Of a stretch of 64,000 nucleotides of DNA, positions 1 to 8,529 are shown in pieces (the first letter of the stretch is position 1; each line of letters opens with the position of its first letter). This DNA comes from Streptomyces dengpaensis. GTDB lineage: Bacteria; Actinomycetota; Actinomycetes; Streptomycetales; Streptomycetaceae. The translations under genes were made by a program, and so were the position numbers. Where the stretch lies: NCBI RefSeq assembly GCF_002946835.1, contig NZ_CP026652.1, positions 4,092,001-4,156,000 of the forward strand, written 5' to 3'. The notes beneath the pieces are model-generated. The model was not told the DNA's origin, made no database searches, and saw only the letters and a list, made by a program, of their open reading frames with translations.

Positions 1-2
1 CG

Positions 3-2048
3 ACCCTGGTGCAGGCGTTCGGTCAGCTCTTCAAGGCCGACTGGGTGCTGCCGGTCATCGGCGGCTTCCTGCCGTTCGAGATGTACACCGAGTTCATCGC
101 TGTGATGACCGTCCTCGGCATCCTCGTGCTGATGGCGATCCGGCTGCTGAGCCTGCCGTCCCGGGCGGGCCGCAAGTCCCGCTTCGCGGGCTCCAAGGCG
201 GGTCAGGCGTACTTCGTCGAGTACGTCATCCTGACCATCGGCCTGGCGATCTACGTGCTGCGCGGCCTGGAAGGCGCGATCCACCACGTCGAGCACTACG
301 AGGCCGCGTACTTCGCCTCGTACCCCCTCGTCCTCGCCTTCAAGGGCCTGAGCGTCGGCGCGCTCCAGAACCTCGTCTACTTCACCGCGATGATCAAGAT
401 CGGGACGTCGTTCGTCTGGATGATCGTCGTCTCGCTGAACACCAACATGGGCGTGGCCTGGCACCGCTTCCTGGCCTTCCCCAACATCTGGTTCAAGCGC
501 AACGCGACCGGTGAGACGGCCCTTGGCGCGCTGCAGCCGATGACGTCGGGCGGCAAGCCGATCGACTTCACCGACCCGGGCGAGGACGACGTCTTCGGTG
601 TCTCGCAGGTCGAGCAGTTCTCCTGGAAGGGCCTGCTGGACTTCTCCACGTGTACGGAGTGCGGGCGTTGCCAGTCGCAGTGCCCGGCCTGGAACACCGG
701 CAAGCCGCTGTCGCCGAAGCTGCTGATCATGTCGCTGCGCGACCACGCGCATGCCAAGGCGCCGTACATGCTCGCGGGCGGCGGTAAGGACATGGAGGGC
801 GAGGAGAAGGCGTCTGCCGAGGCTTTGAAGGACGTTCCCGCCGCGGCTCTGGCGGAGGCCGAGCGTCCGCTGATCGGCACCGTCGAGGAGAACGGCGTCA
901 TCGACCCGGACGTGCTGTGGTCCTGCACCACCTGCGGCGCCTGTGTCGAGCAGTGCCCGGTCGACATCGAGCACATCGACCACATCGTCGACATGCGCCG
1001 CTACCAGGTGATGATCGAGTCCGCGTTCCCGTCCGAGGCGGGCACGATGCTCAAGAACCTGGAGAAGAAGGGCAACCCCTGGGGCCTGGCCAAGAAGCAG
1101 CGCCTGGAGTGGACCAAGGAAGTCGACTTCGAGGTGCCGGTCGTCGGCAAGGACATCGAGGACCTCTCCGAGGTCGACTACCTGTACTGGGTCGGCTGCG
1201 CCGGCGCCCTCGAGGACCGCGCCAAGAAGACCACCAAGGCCTTCGCGGAGCTGCTGCACATCGCGGGCGTCAAGTTCGCGATCATGGGCGGCGACGAGAA
1301 GTGCACCGGCGACTCCGCCCGCCGCCTGGGCAACGAGCCGCTGTTCCAGGAACTCGGCATGGAGAACGTCGCCGCGCTGAACATGGCCTTCGGCGAGGAC
1401 GACGAGGACGAGTCGACCAAGAAGCCGAAGTCCGCGAAGAAGATCGTCTCCACCTGCCCGCACTGCTTCAACACCATCGCCAACGAGTACCCGCAGCTCG
1501 GTGGCGACTACGAGGTCATCCACCACACCCAGCTGCTCCAGCACCTCATCGACGAGGGCAAGCTGATCCCGGTCACCCCGGTCGACGGCCTGGTCACCTA
1601 CCACGACCCCTGCTACCTGGGCCGCCACAACAAGATCTACACGCCCCCGCGCGAGATCATGTCCGCCGTCCCGGGCCTGCGCCAGCAGGAGATGCACCGC
1701 CACAAGGAACGCGGCTTCTGCTGCGGTGCCGGCGGCGCGCGGATGTGGATGGAGGAGCGGATCGGCAAGCGCATCAACAACGAGCGTGTCGACGAGGCTC
1801 TGTCGCTGAACCCGGACATCGTCTCCACCGCCTGCCCGTTCTGCCTCGTCATGCTGACCGACTCGGTCAACGGCAAGAAGGCTGCATCTGACAGCGGCTC
1901 CGCCGCGGGCGGCAAGGCCAAGGAATCCATCCAGGTCGTCGACGTCGCCCAACTGCTGCTGGACTCCGTCAAGACTCCGGCCGACGACGAGCCCCCGGCG
2001 GGCGAGGCGGCAACCGAGAGCGCACCGGAGCCCCAGCCGGTGAAGTAG
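3..2048 (+). CDS. EtfD-like membrane (Fe-S)-binding oxidoreductase, 5' partial
   Basis: The reading frame is open to the window edge, so the true start lies upstream. Counting from the GTG at 9, residues 1-150 hold several hydrophobic spans typical of a NarI/heterodisulfide-reductase-type membrane anchor. Two ferredoxin motifs follow: CTECGRCQSQC near residue 215 and CTTCGACVEQC near 305. CCG-type cysteine motifs are then seen (CPHC, DPCYLG, FCCGAGG and ACPFC). This order matches the EtfD/heterodisulfide reductase D family, which passes electrons from ETF or similar donors to menaquinone in the inner membrane. The extreme C-terminus is low-complexity (Ala/Glu/Pro). A strong hairpin follows directly, so this is the last gene of its unit. 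The family is secure; the exact electron donor is inference. Confidence 0.85.
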   Translation, partial: TLVQAFGQLFKADWVLPVIGGFLPFEMYTEFIAVMTVLGILVLMAIRLLSLPSRAGRKSRFAGSKAGQAYFVEYVILTIGLAIYVLRGLEGAIHHVEHYEAAYFASYPLVLAFKGLSVGALQNLVYFTAMIKIGTSFVWMIVVSLNTNMGVAWHRFLAFPNIWFKRNATGETALGALQPMTSGGKPIDFTDPGEDDVFGVSQVEQFSWKGLLDFSTCTECGRCQSQCPAWNTGKPLSPKLLIMSLRDHAHAKAPYMLAGGGKDMEGEEKASAEALKDVPAAALAEAERPLIGTVEENGVIDPDVLWSCTTCGACVEQCPVDIEHIDHIVDMRRYQVMIESAFPSEAGTMLKNLEKKGNPWGLAKKQRLEWTKEVDFEVPVVGKDIEDLSEVDYLYWVGCAGALEDRAKKTTKAFAELLHIAGVKFAIMGGDEKCTGDSARRLGNEPLFQELGMENVAALNMAFGEDDEDESTKKPKSAKKIVSTCPHCFNTIANEYPQLGGDYEVIHHTQLLQHLIDEGKLIPVTPVDGLVTYHDPCYLGRHNKIYTPPREIMSAVPGLRQQEMHRHKERGFCCGAGGARMWMEERIGKRINNERVDEALSLNPDIVSTACPFCLVMLTDSVNGKKAASDSGSAAGGKAKESIQVVDVAQLLLDSVKTPADDEPPAGEAATESAPEPQPVK

Positions 2049-2074
2049 CGGCCGAGTACAGCCTCATAACGAAG

Positions 2075-2111
2075 CACCCCATTCCCCTGGCCGGACCAGG
2101 GGGATGGGGTG
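2075..2111 (+). terminator. Hairpin terminator after the Fe-S protein gene
   Basis: A 16-bp stem (CACCCCATTCCCCTGG against CCAGGGGGATGGGGTG, one G-T pair) with a short loop lies 26 bases after the stop codon. A weak T-rich tail follows. Confidence 0.7.
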
Positions 2112-2295
2112 TTCTCGTTCCGTGCCCTCGCAGTGGTGGATCGTCGAGGACGGCAAGGACGTACGGGGATTGACGGACACAGGGTTCATCGGAGAAGCCG
2201 TCCCCTGGTCCGGCGCGGCGTATGTGACATGACGTGTCGTCATGTCACGCCTCCACTCGGGCACTTCCAGCCCGGACCCACGGATGCGCAATCCG

Positions 2296-2631
2296 CTAGG
2301 CGCTCTTCGGCCCGGCCTGCTGCACCACCTCGAAGGACCACAGGGTGGAGCCGGAGGCTGCCGGCTTGGGCCGCTCCCCGCCCTCCCCGCCCTCTGCGGT
2401 GCCCTGGTGCGCGGCCTTCATCGGCCCCTCCATCCAGGCCTGGAACGACTCCTCGTCACGCCAGCGGGTGTAGACGAGGTACGTGTCGGTGCCCTCGACC
2501 GGACGCAGCAGCTCGAACCACTCGAAGCCGTCCGAGTTCTCCACGGCGTGGGCCCGCGACGCGAACCGCTTCTCCAGGGTCTCCCGCTGCTCGGCGGGCA
2601 CGGTCAGTACGTTGATCTTGACTACGCTCAT
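2296..2631 (-). CDS. Antibiotic biosynthesis monooxygenase (ABM) domain protein
   Basis: This 111-residue protein begins MSVVKINVLTVP and carries the small dimeric alpha/beta-barrel pattern of the ABM family (residues 3-75, with FEWFELLRP and YLVYTRWRDEESFQAWM). The C-terminal third is Gly/Glu-rich and ends with a short WSFEVVQQ segment. ABM proteins are cofactor-independent monooxygenases or heme-degrading enzymes; the substrate cannot be read here. The ATG at 2631 was chosen because the family starts just before the first beta strand. A much longer frame upstream is an antisense shadow of the FG-GAP gene. It is transcribed divergently from the FG-GAP gene at 2869. Confidence 0.8.
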   Translation of the reverse strand: MSVVKINVLTVPAEQRETLEKRFASRAHAVENSDGFEWFELLRPVEGTDTYLVYTRWRDEESFQAWMEGPMKAAHQGTAEGGEGGERPKPAASGSTLWSFEVVQQAGPKSA

Positions 2632-2868
2632 GGTCCCATCCTGCCCGGTGCCTCCGCCGGATGAGGTCCGGTACGGGGCTGGAGGGCGCGAGTTCACTCC
2701 GCGCCGGCGGTCATCGCGCCTCCCATACAACCCTTTCCTCGCATCCGGTGTCGAACATGGCGCCGGACCAGGAACGGGACCTCTCCGGACACCCCCGCCC
2801 CCCGCGCTTCCCGAGCCGACCCGGCCGCATCCGGCTGCCGGGCTTGTCCTTGAGCCAAGGAGCCGCTC

Positions 2869-4431
2869 ATGCGCACCATCCGCAAGCGCTCGGCCGCCGT
2901 CGCGGCCGCGGCGTTCCTCCTCGTCAGCGGCGCGGCCATCACCGCCGCCCCCGGCGCGTACGCCGGTACACCCGGTGGCACGCACGCGAACGACCGCAAC
3001 ACGGACTTCAACGGTGACGGCTACGACGACGTGCTCGTCGGCGCACCGGGCGCCACCGTTTCCGGCCGCACCGGCGCCGGCCTGGTGACCGTCCAGTACG
3101 GCGGGCCCAAAGGCATGGGCACCAGCAACGCCAGAGTGTTCAGCCAGAACTCCACCGGCGTCCCCGGCGGCGCCGAGTCCGGCGACGGCTTCGGCCGCGC
3201 GCTGTCCACCGGCGACCTCGACGGCGACGGCTACGACGACGCGATCGTCGGCGTCCCCGGCGAGGACCTGGGCGCCGCGTCGAACGCGGGCGGCGCGGTG
3301 GTGCTGTGGGGCACGCCCAAGGGCCTGAGCGGGTCCGGAAGCGTGTGGCTGCAGAGCGACGAACCCGCCTCCGGCGGGAGGTTCGGCAGCGCGCTCGCGG
3401 CCGCGCGGTTCACCGACACCACACCGGGCGACCTGCTCGCCGTACTGGACCGGGTCGGGCTGTCGATCTATCAGTTCGAGGCCGCGCCCACGCGGTCCGA
3501 CACCGCCACCGCCCAGGACGCAGGACGGCAGGCCGAGCTGGCGACTCGTCAGACCTTCTCGGCGCCGCCCGCCGCGAAGTCGCTCACCGCGGCCTCGCCG
3601 GACGACGCCCCGGGCATCGACCCCAAGGCGCTGACCACGGGCGACTACGACGACAACGGCTTCGCCGACCTGGTCGTCTCCGGTACGAGCGTGGGCGCGG
3701 AGCCCGGGCACGGCTGGTCGTACGTCCTCCCCGGCTCCGCCTCCGACGCGGACCCGCTGCCCATCCTCGCGGTGCGCGGCGGTCCGGTCGTCGCCTCCGG
3801 TGACGTCAACGGCGACGGCTTCGACGACCTGGTCACCGGCGAACCGCACAGCCCGAACGACGGGGGAGAGTCGATGACCGGCGGCATGGTCGGCGTCTAC
3901 TACGGCAGCGCTTCCGGCCCGGCCGGCCAGGAGGGCCCCGGCACCCCGCCCGTGTGGTGGACGCAGGACAGCGCGGGCGTCCCCGGCTCCAACGAGCGCG
4001 GCGACGGCTTCGGCGCCGACCTCTCCGTCGGCGACAGCAACCGCGACGGCTTCGCGGACGTGGCGATCGGCGTCCCGCAGGAGGACGTCGGCAGCGTGGC
4101 GGACGCGGGCCTGTTCACCGTGCTGCGCGGCTCGGCGAAGGGCATGACGGCCACCGGCGCCTGGTCGGTGACCCAGAACACCGCGAACGTGCCGGGAGCA
4201 GCGGAGAAGGGCGACCGGTTCGGTGGCCAGGTCGCCTTCACCGACCCCAACGACGACGGCCGCTTCGGCCTCCTCGCGGCCGCGCCCGGCGAGAACACCT
4301 CCGACGGCTGGGTCTGGGTCTTCTCCGCCGGCTCCACGGGCCTGACGACGTCCGGCTCGTGGAACTACGGGCTGGGCTCGTTCGGCACCTCGGGCGCGGA
4401 CGCGCAGTACGGGGGCGCGATCGACGACTAG
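2869..4431 (+). CDS. Exported FG-GAP repeat (integrin-alpha-like) protein, copy 1
   Basis: This 520-residue protein starts with a Sec signal peptide (RKR, hydrophobic core, cleavage near AYA at about residue 33). At least six FG-GAP/VCBS repeats follow, each with a calcium-binding DxNxDGxxD loop such as DFNGDGYDDVLVGAPG and the downstream GVPGxxExGDxFG motif. Such repeats fold into beta-propellers and usually mediate extracellular binding. AAGGAG sits six bases before the ATG. It is the first of five paralogues in the next 10 kb. The ligand is unknown. Confidence 0.88.
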   Translation: MRTIRKRSAAVAAAAFLLVSGAAITAAPGAYAGTPGGTHANDRNTDFNGDGYDDVLVGAPGATVSGRTGAGLVTVQYGGPKGMGTSNARVFSQNSTGVPGGAESGDGFGRALSTGDLDGDGYDDAIVGVPGEDLGAASNAGGAVVLWGTPKGLSGSGSVWLQSDEPASGGRFGSALAAARFTDTTPGDLLAVLDRVGLSIYQFEAAPTRSDTATAQDAGRQAELATRQTFSAPPAAKSLTAASPDDAPGIDPKALTTGDYDDNGFADLVVSGTSVGAEPGHGWSYVLPGSASDADPLPILAVRGGPVVASGDVNGDGFDDLVTGEPHSPNDGGESMTGGMVGVYYGSASGPAGQEGPGTPPVWWTQDSAGVPGSNERGDGFGADLSVGDSNRDGFADVAIGVPQEDVGSVADAGLFTVLRGSAKGMTATGAWSVTQNTANVPGAAEKGDRFGGQVAFTDPNDDGRFGLLAAAPGENTSDGWVWVFSAGSTGLTTSGSWNYGLGSFGTSGADAQYGGAIDD

Positions 4432-4470
4432 GCGGCGTGCGCTTGAAGGGACGTGGGGTCCTGGTCAGGG

Positions 4471-4504
4471 ATGGTGTTGAGCCGGGTATGCGGCTCAACA
4501 CCAT
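4471..4504. terminator. Bidirectional hairpin between convergent genes
   Basis: A perfect 14-bp stem (ATGGTGTTGAGCCG and its complement, six-base loop) lies between the stops of the FG-GAP gene and the minus-strand NTF2-like gene, with a T-run on the plus side. It can serve both transcripts. Confidence 0.75.
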
Positions 4505-4516
4505 TTGCCGCGAAAC

Positions 4517-5242
4517 CTACCGCGTGCCCTCGACGACAATATCCATGTCCGCGCTGAAGATGATGACCGTCTCGATCAGATCCCCATTGAGCTGGAGGAT
4601 TTCCGATCCCACTGCCGTCTTGTTGCCCGGGAAACCGAAATGCCAGGTCCAGTGGATGAATTCCTTGTTCTGCAAGTGACTCGCGACCAGGCCGCTCAGG
4701 GGCGGAGCCTTGCGCTGTACGACGTCGATGTAGTCGTTGAGAGCGTCTCGACCCACGAAGACGTCATCAGGCTCCATGAACCTGATGTTCTCCGCGTAGA
4801 TCCCCTCCATCGCCTTGGCGCGCTCGGCCCGGTCCGGGATCATCCAGACCTCCAGGTGCTTGGCGATGAGCACCCGGGCGCGGTCCGACCCACCGGTCAG
4901 AGTCAGGTGGAGCCGGGAGATCCGCCCGTCCGAGTCCAGGGACACGGCGACATCGCCGCTTCCGGAGCACCCGTTGCCCTGCAGGTCCAGCCCGGCCTGG
5001 CTCCACTTGCCGGTGACAGAGCCGTCGGCCTCCACGGAAGCCGTCCAATGGTGCTTGGACTCCTTCCACTTGGCCGCCTGTCCTCGGTGGAAGTCGACGG
5101 CCAGCTCCCGGCCCTGGACCATTTCTCCGCTGTGCAGCAGCAGCACATTCTCGGCGAAGACGTCGCGAAGGTCGCCCATGTCAGAGTCGCCGCTTTCGAC
5201 CGAGTCCACGATCTCGAAATAGCGGTCAAGTACTGTCGTCAT
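4517..5242 (-). CDS. NTF2/SnoaL-like domain protein, two-domain
   Basis: The protein has 241 residues. Residues 1-115 (VLDRYFEIVDSVESGD...DLRDVFAENVLLL) and 120-240 (AMEGIYAENIRFMEPDDVFVGRDALNDYIDVV) each look like a SnoaL/NTF2 cone fold, so the gene appears to encode a tandem of two such domains. The fold is used by polyketide cyclases, dehydratases and binding proteins, and no catalytic set can be assigned. The start at MTTVLDRY was preferred because CCCTCCT (AGGAGGG on the coding strand) lies nine bases upstream; an alternative in-frame start eight codons earlier has no such site. It converges on the FG-GAP gene. Confidence 0.7.
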   Translation of the reverse strand: MTTVLDRYFEIVDSVESGDSDMGDLRDVFAENVLLLHSGEMVQGRELAVDFHRGQAAKWKESKHHWTASVEADGSVTGKWSQAGLDLQGNGCSGSGDVAVSLDSDGRISRLHLTLTGGSDRARVLIAKHLEVWMIPDRAERAKAMEGIYAENIRFMEPDDVFVGRDALNDYIDVVQRKAPPLSGLVASHLQNKEFIHWTWHFGFPGNKTAVGSEILQLNGDLIETVIIFSADMDIVVEGTR

Positions 5243-5328
5243 GCTTGAATTCCCTCCTGGATGCACATATCCAAATTGGCGCTGATCATTATTGGAGCAA
5301 GTGGGTTCCGCATCTACTTAAGCGGAGG

Positions 5329-6045
5329 TCACGAGTCGGCCCCACGCAGGATCCGCAGATCGTCCGCCGCCCGAAGGCGCATGGCGGGGAGCAACGAATG
5401 CACCGGCTCCGGCAGGCCCGCGAGCACCAGTTCCACCTCCGCGGGCGTCCCCACCTCGTCGAGGAAGCCGACCATCAGGTGTCCGGCCACCGGCGGCGCG
5501 GTCGCGATCACCCGCTTCGAGAATTCCTCCCACTCCGCGGGGCTGATGTGGTCGCGGAGCGCGGGGAAAAGGACCGGCTCTTCACGGGCCAGGTGGTCGT
5601 GCACCGTGTCGCGCACCGCGACGGCCGCGTCCCGCAGCGCGACCCGGACTCCGTCCACCACGCCGCCGTCACCGAGGCCGGTACCGCCCCGACCTGTACC
5701 GGTGGCCTCACCGGCCCCGCCCTCATCCTCGTCGCCGCTCACGGCCACCGCAGCCAGCAGATCGAGCGTCGTGTCCAGGCGGTTGTGCTCCTCGCTCAGC
5801 ATGTCGAGCTCGTGTTCCGTGGCCGGCGCCGCCGCGACGATCCGCGGCCACAGGTCTTCGTCCTCGGTCTCGTGGTGATGGCGCAGGTTCACGACGAGGA
5901 AGTCGCGCAGCTGCGCCAGTGCGCCAAGTGGCACCGAGGGGCGAACGGCCGCCTCGGCCAGCAGGGTGGTGGCAGCGCGGTGGACCTCATGAGCAAGCCG
6001 GGTCTCAATGACCGCAGCGGGGTGCTCGGGGGCATCTTTCGTCAC
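5329..6045 (-). CDS. Hemerythrin-type (HHE) cation-binding protein
   Basis: The 238-residue sequence shows the HHE pattern: H20 region (RLAHEVHRA), NLRHHHETEDEDLWP near residue 54, SEEHNRLD near 86, and HDHLAREEPVLFPAL near 167. This set of His/Glu/Asp residues normally binds a di-iron centre for oxygen or nitric oxide sensing or repair. A glycine-rich insert lies around residues 110-130. It is transcribed divergently from a TetR regulator across a 72-bp gap holding a perfect palindrome, so it is the likely target of that regulator. Confidence 0.85.
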   Translation of the reverse strand: MTKDAPEHPAAVIETRLAHEVHRAATTLLAEAAVRPSVPLGALAQLRDFLVVNLRHHHETEDEDLWPRIVAAAPATEHELDMLSEEHNRLDTTLDLLAAVAVSGDEDEGGAGEATGTGRGGTGLGDGGVVDGVRVALRDAAVAVRDTVHDHLAREEPVLFPALRDHISPAEWEEFSKRVIATAPPVAGHLMVGFLDEVGTPAEVELVLAGLPEPVHSLLPAMRLRAADDLRILRGADS

Positions 6046-6076
6046 AGACGAAACCTATTCATTAGGCGCCCATCTC

Positions 6077-6090
6077 GTCAATATATTGAC
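6077..6090. promoter_or_regulatory. Palindrome, candidate TetR operator
   Basis: GTCAATATATTGAC is a perfect 14-bp palindrome in an AT-rich stretch of the 72-bp gap between the divergent hemerythrin and TetR genes. Position and symmetry suit a TetR dimer controlling both promoters (inference). Confidence 0.65.
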
Positions 6091-6117
6091 TCATTGTGAA
6101 GGAGGTATGCTGCATCG

Positions 6118-6744
6118 GTGACCACTCGGAAGTACAGCTCCCCCAGCCGCACCAACGCGGCTGCCGCCACGCGTGAGGCCATCCTGAGCAACGCGCACAC
6201 GCTCTTCCTGGCCCGCGGGTACGCCGGGGTCACCATCGGGGAGATCGCAGAGGCAGCGACAGTCGCCGTACCGACCGTGTACAGCAGCGTGGGGAACAAG
6301 CCGAGCATCCTGACGGCCCTGCTGAAGCCGGCCCTCACCGACCCGGCCATCGCCGACAGCCTCGCCGCCGCCGAGGCCAGCGACAATCCGCGCACCGTGA
6401 TAGAGCTGATCGCCGAGGGCACCCGGCTCATCCACGAACGCCACTGGGAGCTCCTGTACGGGCTCTTCTACCGAAACCCGCCGGGGGAACCCGCCGTCCA
6501 AGCGGTCCTGGACAGGGGTGCCGACGACTACGTCCAAGCCCTGACCCGCGTGGCCGACCGCCTCCTGGCGCTCGACGCACTCCGTGCCGACGTCCCCCGC
6601 GCGGAGGCCATCGACATGCTCTGGTTCTACCTCGGCCCACGCGCCTGGATGACGCTCGTCGGCGAACGCTCCTGGCCGTTCGACCGCGCCCAGACCTGGA
6701 CCGCCCACTCCGCCTGCCAGGCACTGCTGGAGGACTACCAGTAG
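6118..6744 (+). CDS. TetR/AcrR family transcriptional regulator
   Basis: The protein has 208 residues. Residues 15-62 form the TetR helix-turn-helix (REAILSNAHTLFLARGYAGVTIGEIAEAA...PTVYSSVGNK), and the rest is the variable ligand domain with WFYLGPRAWMTL near the end. The start is GTG at 6118. AAGGAGGT lies 11 bases upstream, and the nearby ATG at 6107 runs into a stop after four codons. It probably represses itself and the divergent hemerythrin gene through the palindrome at 6077. The ligand is unknown. Confidence 0.88.
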   Translation: MTTRKYSSPSRTNAAAATREAILSNAHTLFLARGYAGVTIGEIAEAATVAVPTVYSSVGNKPSILTALLKPALTDPAIADSLAAAEASDNPRTVIELIAEGTRLIHERHWELLYGLFYRNPPGEPAVQAVLDRGADDYVQALTRVADRLLALDALRADVPRAEAIDMLWFYLGPRAWMTLVGERSWPFDRAQTWTAHSACQALLEDYQ

Positions 6745-6998
6745 GGCTGGGTCAGGTTGGTGTCGGCGTGTTGTGGTGACAGATGGGACAGGCGCCGGTC
6801 CAGACCGCGAGGAGTAACTGCGCACCAGCGCGCCAGCCACAACCGCTGCCCTGCGGGCCACCTCCAGCGCCCACTCGGGCCAACTAAAGCGCTATGTCGC
6901 CCACTGGGTTCTGTCCGACCCGGGGGTGTCGCCCTATATCGAACGCGTGCTTGACTACAGGGTCGTTGTCCATGGGGCTGACAAGGTGGACGGTGCGC

Positions 6999-8303
6999 AT
7001 GCGAACGTTCGGGACGCTCGGGTCGCTCGGGACGGGTATGACGGCGGTGGGCTGCCTTCTGCTGCTCACCGCCTGCGGACCCGTCCGGGACGGCGCGCAG
7101 GCTCCGCCGGAGGCCACCCCCGTGAAGGCCGCGCAGGCCCCGGCCCTCCTCCCCGTCCCGCACGGCAAAGGCAGCAAGACTCCCGACGACTTCAACGGCG
7201 ACGGCCGCCGCGACCTGATCCTCAACGACCTGGTGAAGGCACAGGCGCATGCCGACGACGCCGGGATCGGCATCGTCTACGGCGGCTCGCACGGACTCAC
7301 GCCCGGCGCGCGCCAGTTGCTGAGCCCGGCGAAGCAGGCGGCGCCCACCAAGGGGCAGCTCCCCGCCGTCTTCGACGCGGAGGCGAGCTGCGATCTGAAC
7401 GAGGACGGCTTCACGGACCTCGTCGTGTCGACGGACCCGCCGTACGACGGCCAGGGGCAGCCCCCGGTCCCGCTCCAGATCCTCTTCGGCTCCCCGTCCG
7501 GCCTGGCGGGCAAGGCGGTCAAGCTGGCCATCCCCGCGCAGGCACGTTTCGGCAACGACTGGCCGGACCAGCCGGTCTGCGGCGACTTCGACGGCGACGA
7601 CGCGAACGACCTCGTCGTGCACGCCTCGAACGGCCAACTCAGCTATCTGCGCGGCCCCTTCAGCCGCAAGGGCGCCCCGCGCAAGGCAGGCGCCCCGACC
7701 TCCGCCCCGGGCGAGGTCCCCACGGGCCCGGCCGCCGACGTCAACCGCGACGGATACGACGACCTCCTCGTCCGTACGGCGAAGAGCGCCGCCAAGTCGG
7801 CCGTCGTCCTCGGCGGACCCACGGGTCCCACACGCACCGGAGTCGTCCTGCCGGCCGGCATCGACGTGGCGCTGGCCCGCTTCGGCAAGGGGCGAAACCT
7901 CGACGCCGCGGTCGGCGGCACGGGCGCGACCTCCCTGCGCTACGACCTCCCCACCGCCGTACGCGGCACCCTCGCCTCCCCCGGCTCGGTGCTCGACACC
8001 GGGGACTTCGACGGCGACGGGCTGAGCGAACTCGTCTCCAGCGGCTCGCGGTTGCGGGTGTTCCACGCCCGTACGACGGGACTCTCGCTGACGGGCACGG
8101 TCACCGTCGAACCACCGGCCCAGGGCACCACGCGGGTGCTGACGGTGGGCGACTTCGACGGCGACGGCCGGGACGACCTGGCGGTACGGACGTACGCGGG
8201 CGAGACGAAGGACACCGTCGCGGTCTACCCGGGGATGAAGAAGGGCCTGGTGGCAAGCAAGCCGGCGGTCACGTTCTCCAGCTCGGAGTTCCTGGACCGC
8301 TGA
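6999..8303 (+). CDS. FG-GAP repeat lipoprotein, copy 2
   Basis: This 434-residue protein begins with a lipoprotein signal: a hydrophobic run ending LLLLTAC, a good lipobox with the cysteine near residue 26. FG-GAP/VCBS repeats follow (DDFNGDGRRDLILND, DLNEDGFTDLVVS, DFDGDDANDLVVH, DVNRDGYDDLLV, DFDGDGLSELVSS, DFDGDGRDDLAV). The ATG at 6999 has AGGTGGA eight bases upstream; other in-frame starts at 6894 and 6972 are possible. It is the only one of the five paralogues with a lipobox, so it is probably membrane-anchored while the others are released. Confidence 0.83.
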   Translation: MRTFGTLGSLGTGMTAVGCLLLLTACGPVRDGAQAPPEATPVKAAQAPALLPVPHGKGSKTPDDFNGDGRRDLILNDLVKAQAHADDAGIGIVYGGSHGLTPGARQLLSPAKQAAPTKGQLPAVFDAEASCDLNEDGFTDLVVSTDPPYDGQGQPPVPLQILFGSPSGLAGKAVKLAIPAQARFGNDWPDQPVCGDFDGDDANDLVVHASNGQLSYLRGPFSRKGAPRKAGAPTSAPGEVPTGPAADVNRDGYDDLLVRTAKSAAKSAVVLGGPTGPTRTGVVLPAGIDVALARFGKGRNLDAAVGGTGATSLRYDLPTAVRGTLASPGSVLDTGDFDGDGLSELVSSGSRLRVFHARTTGLSLTGTVTVEPPAQGTTRVLTVGDFDGDGRDDLAVRTYAGETKDTVAVYPGMKKGLVASKPAVTFSSSEFLDR

Positions 8304-8529
8304 CGCCACGGTGCGTGGGTTGTGCGCGTAGGCGGGGTGCCACCCACGCCGCCACACCCGCCCCGAAGATTTACCGAACTCACGTACAACCCTTACCCCC
8401 CGCCATCGGTCTCCTGTTCGCCGACCGCCCCGCAAACCCTCGGAGAACTCCAGGGAAACAAGGGCGGTCCGCACCCCATCGACTGTGGATGTCCGCCAGG
8501 CATCCCCGCATGCCGCAGGAGAACCCCGC

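Noticed and set aside
2296..3849. Long minus-strand frame of 517 codons
   Set aside because: Only its last 111 codons (the ABM protein) show protein-like sequence; the rest is a GC-rich antisense shadow of the FG-GAP gene.
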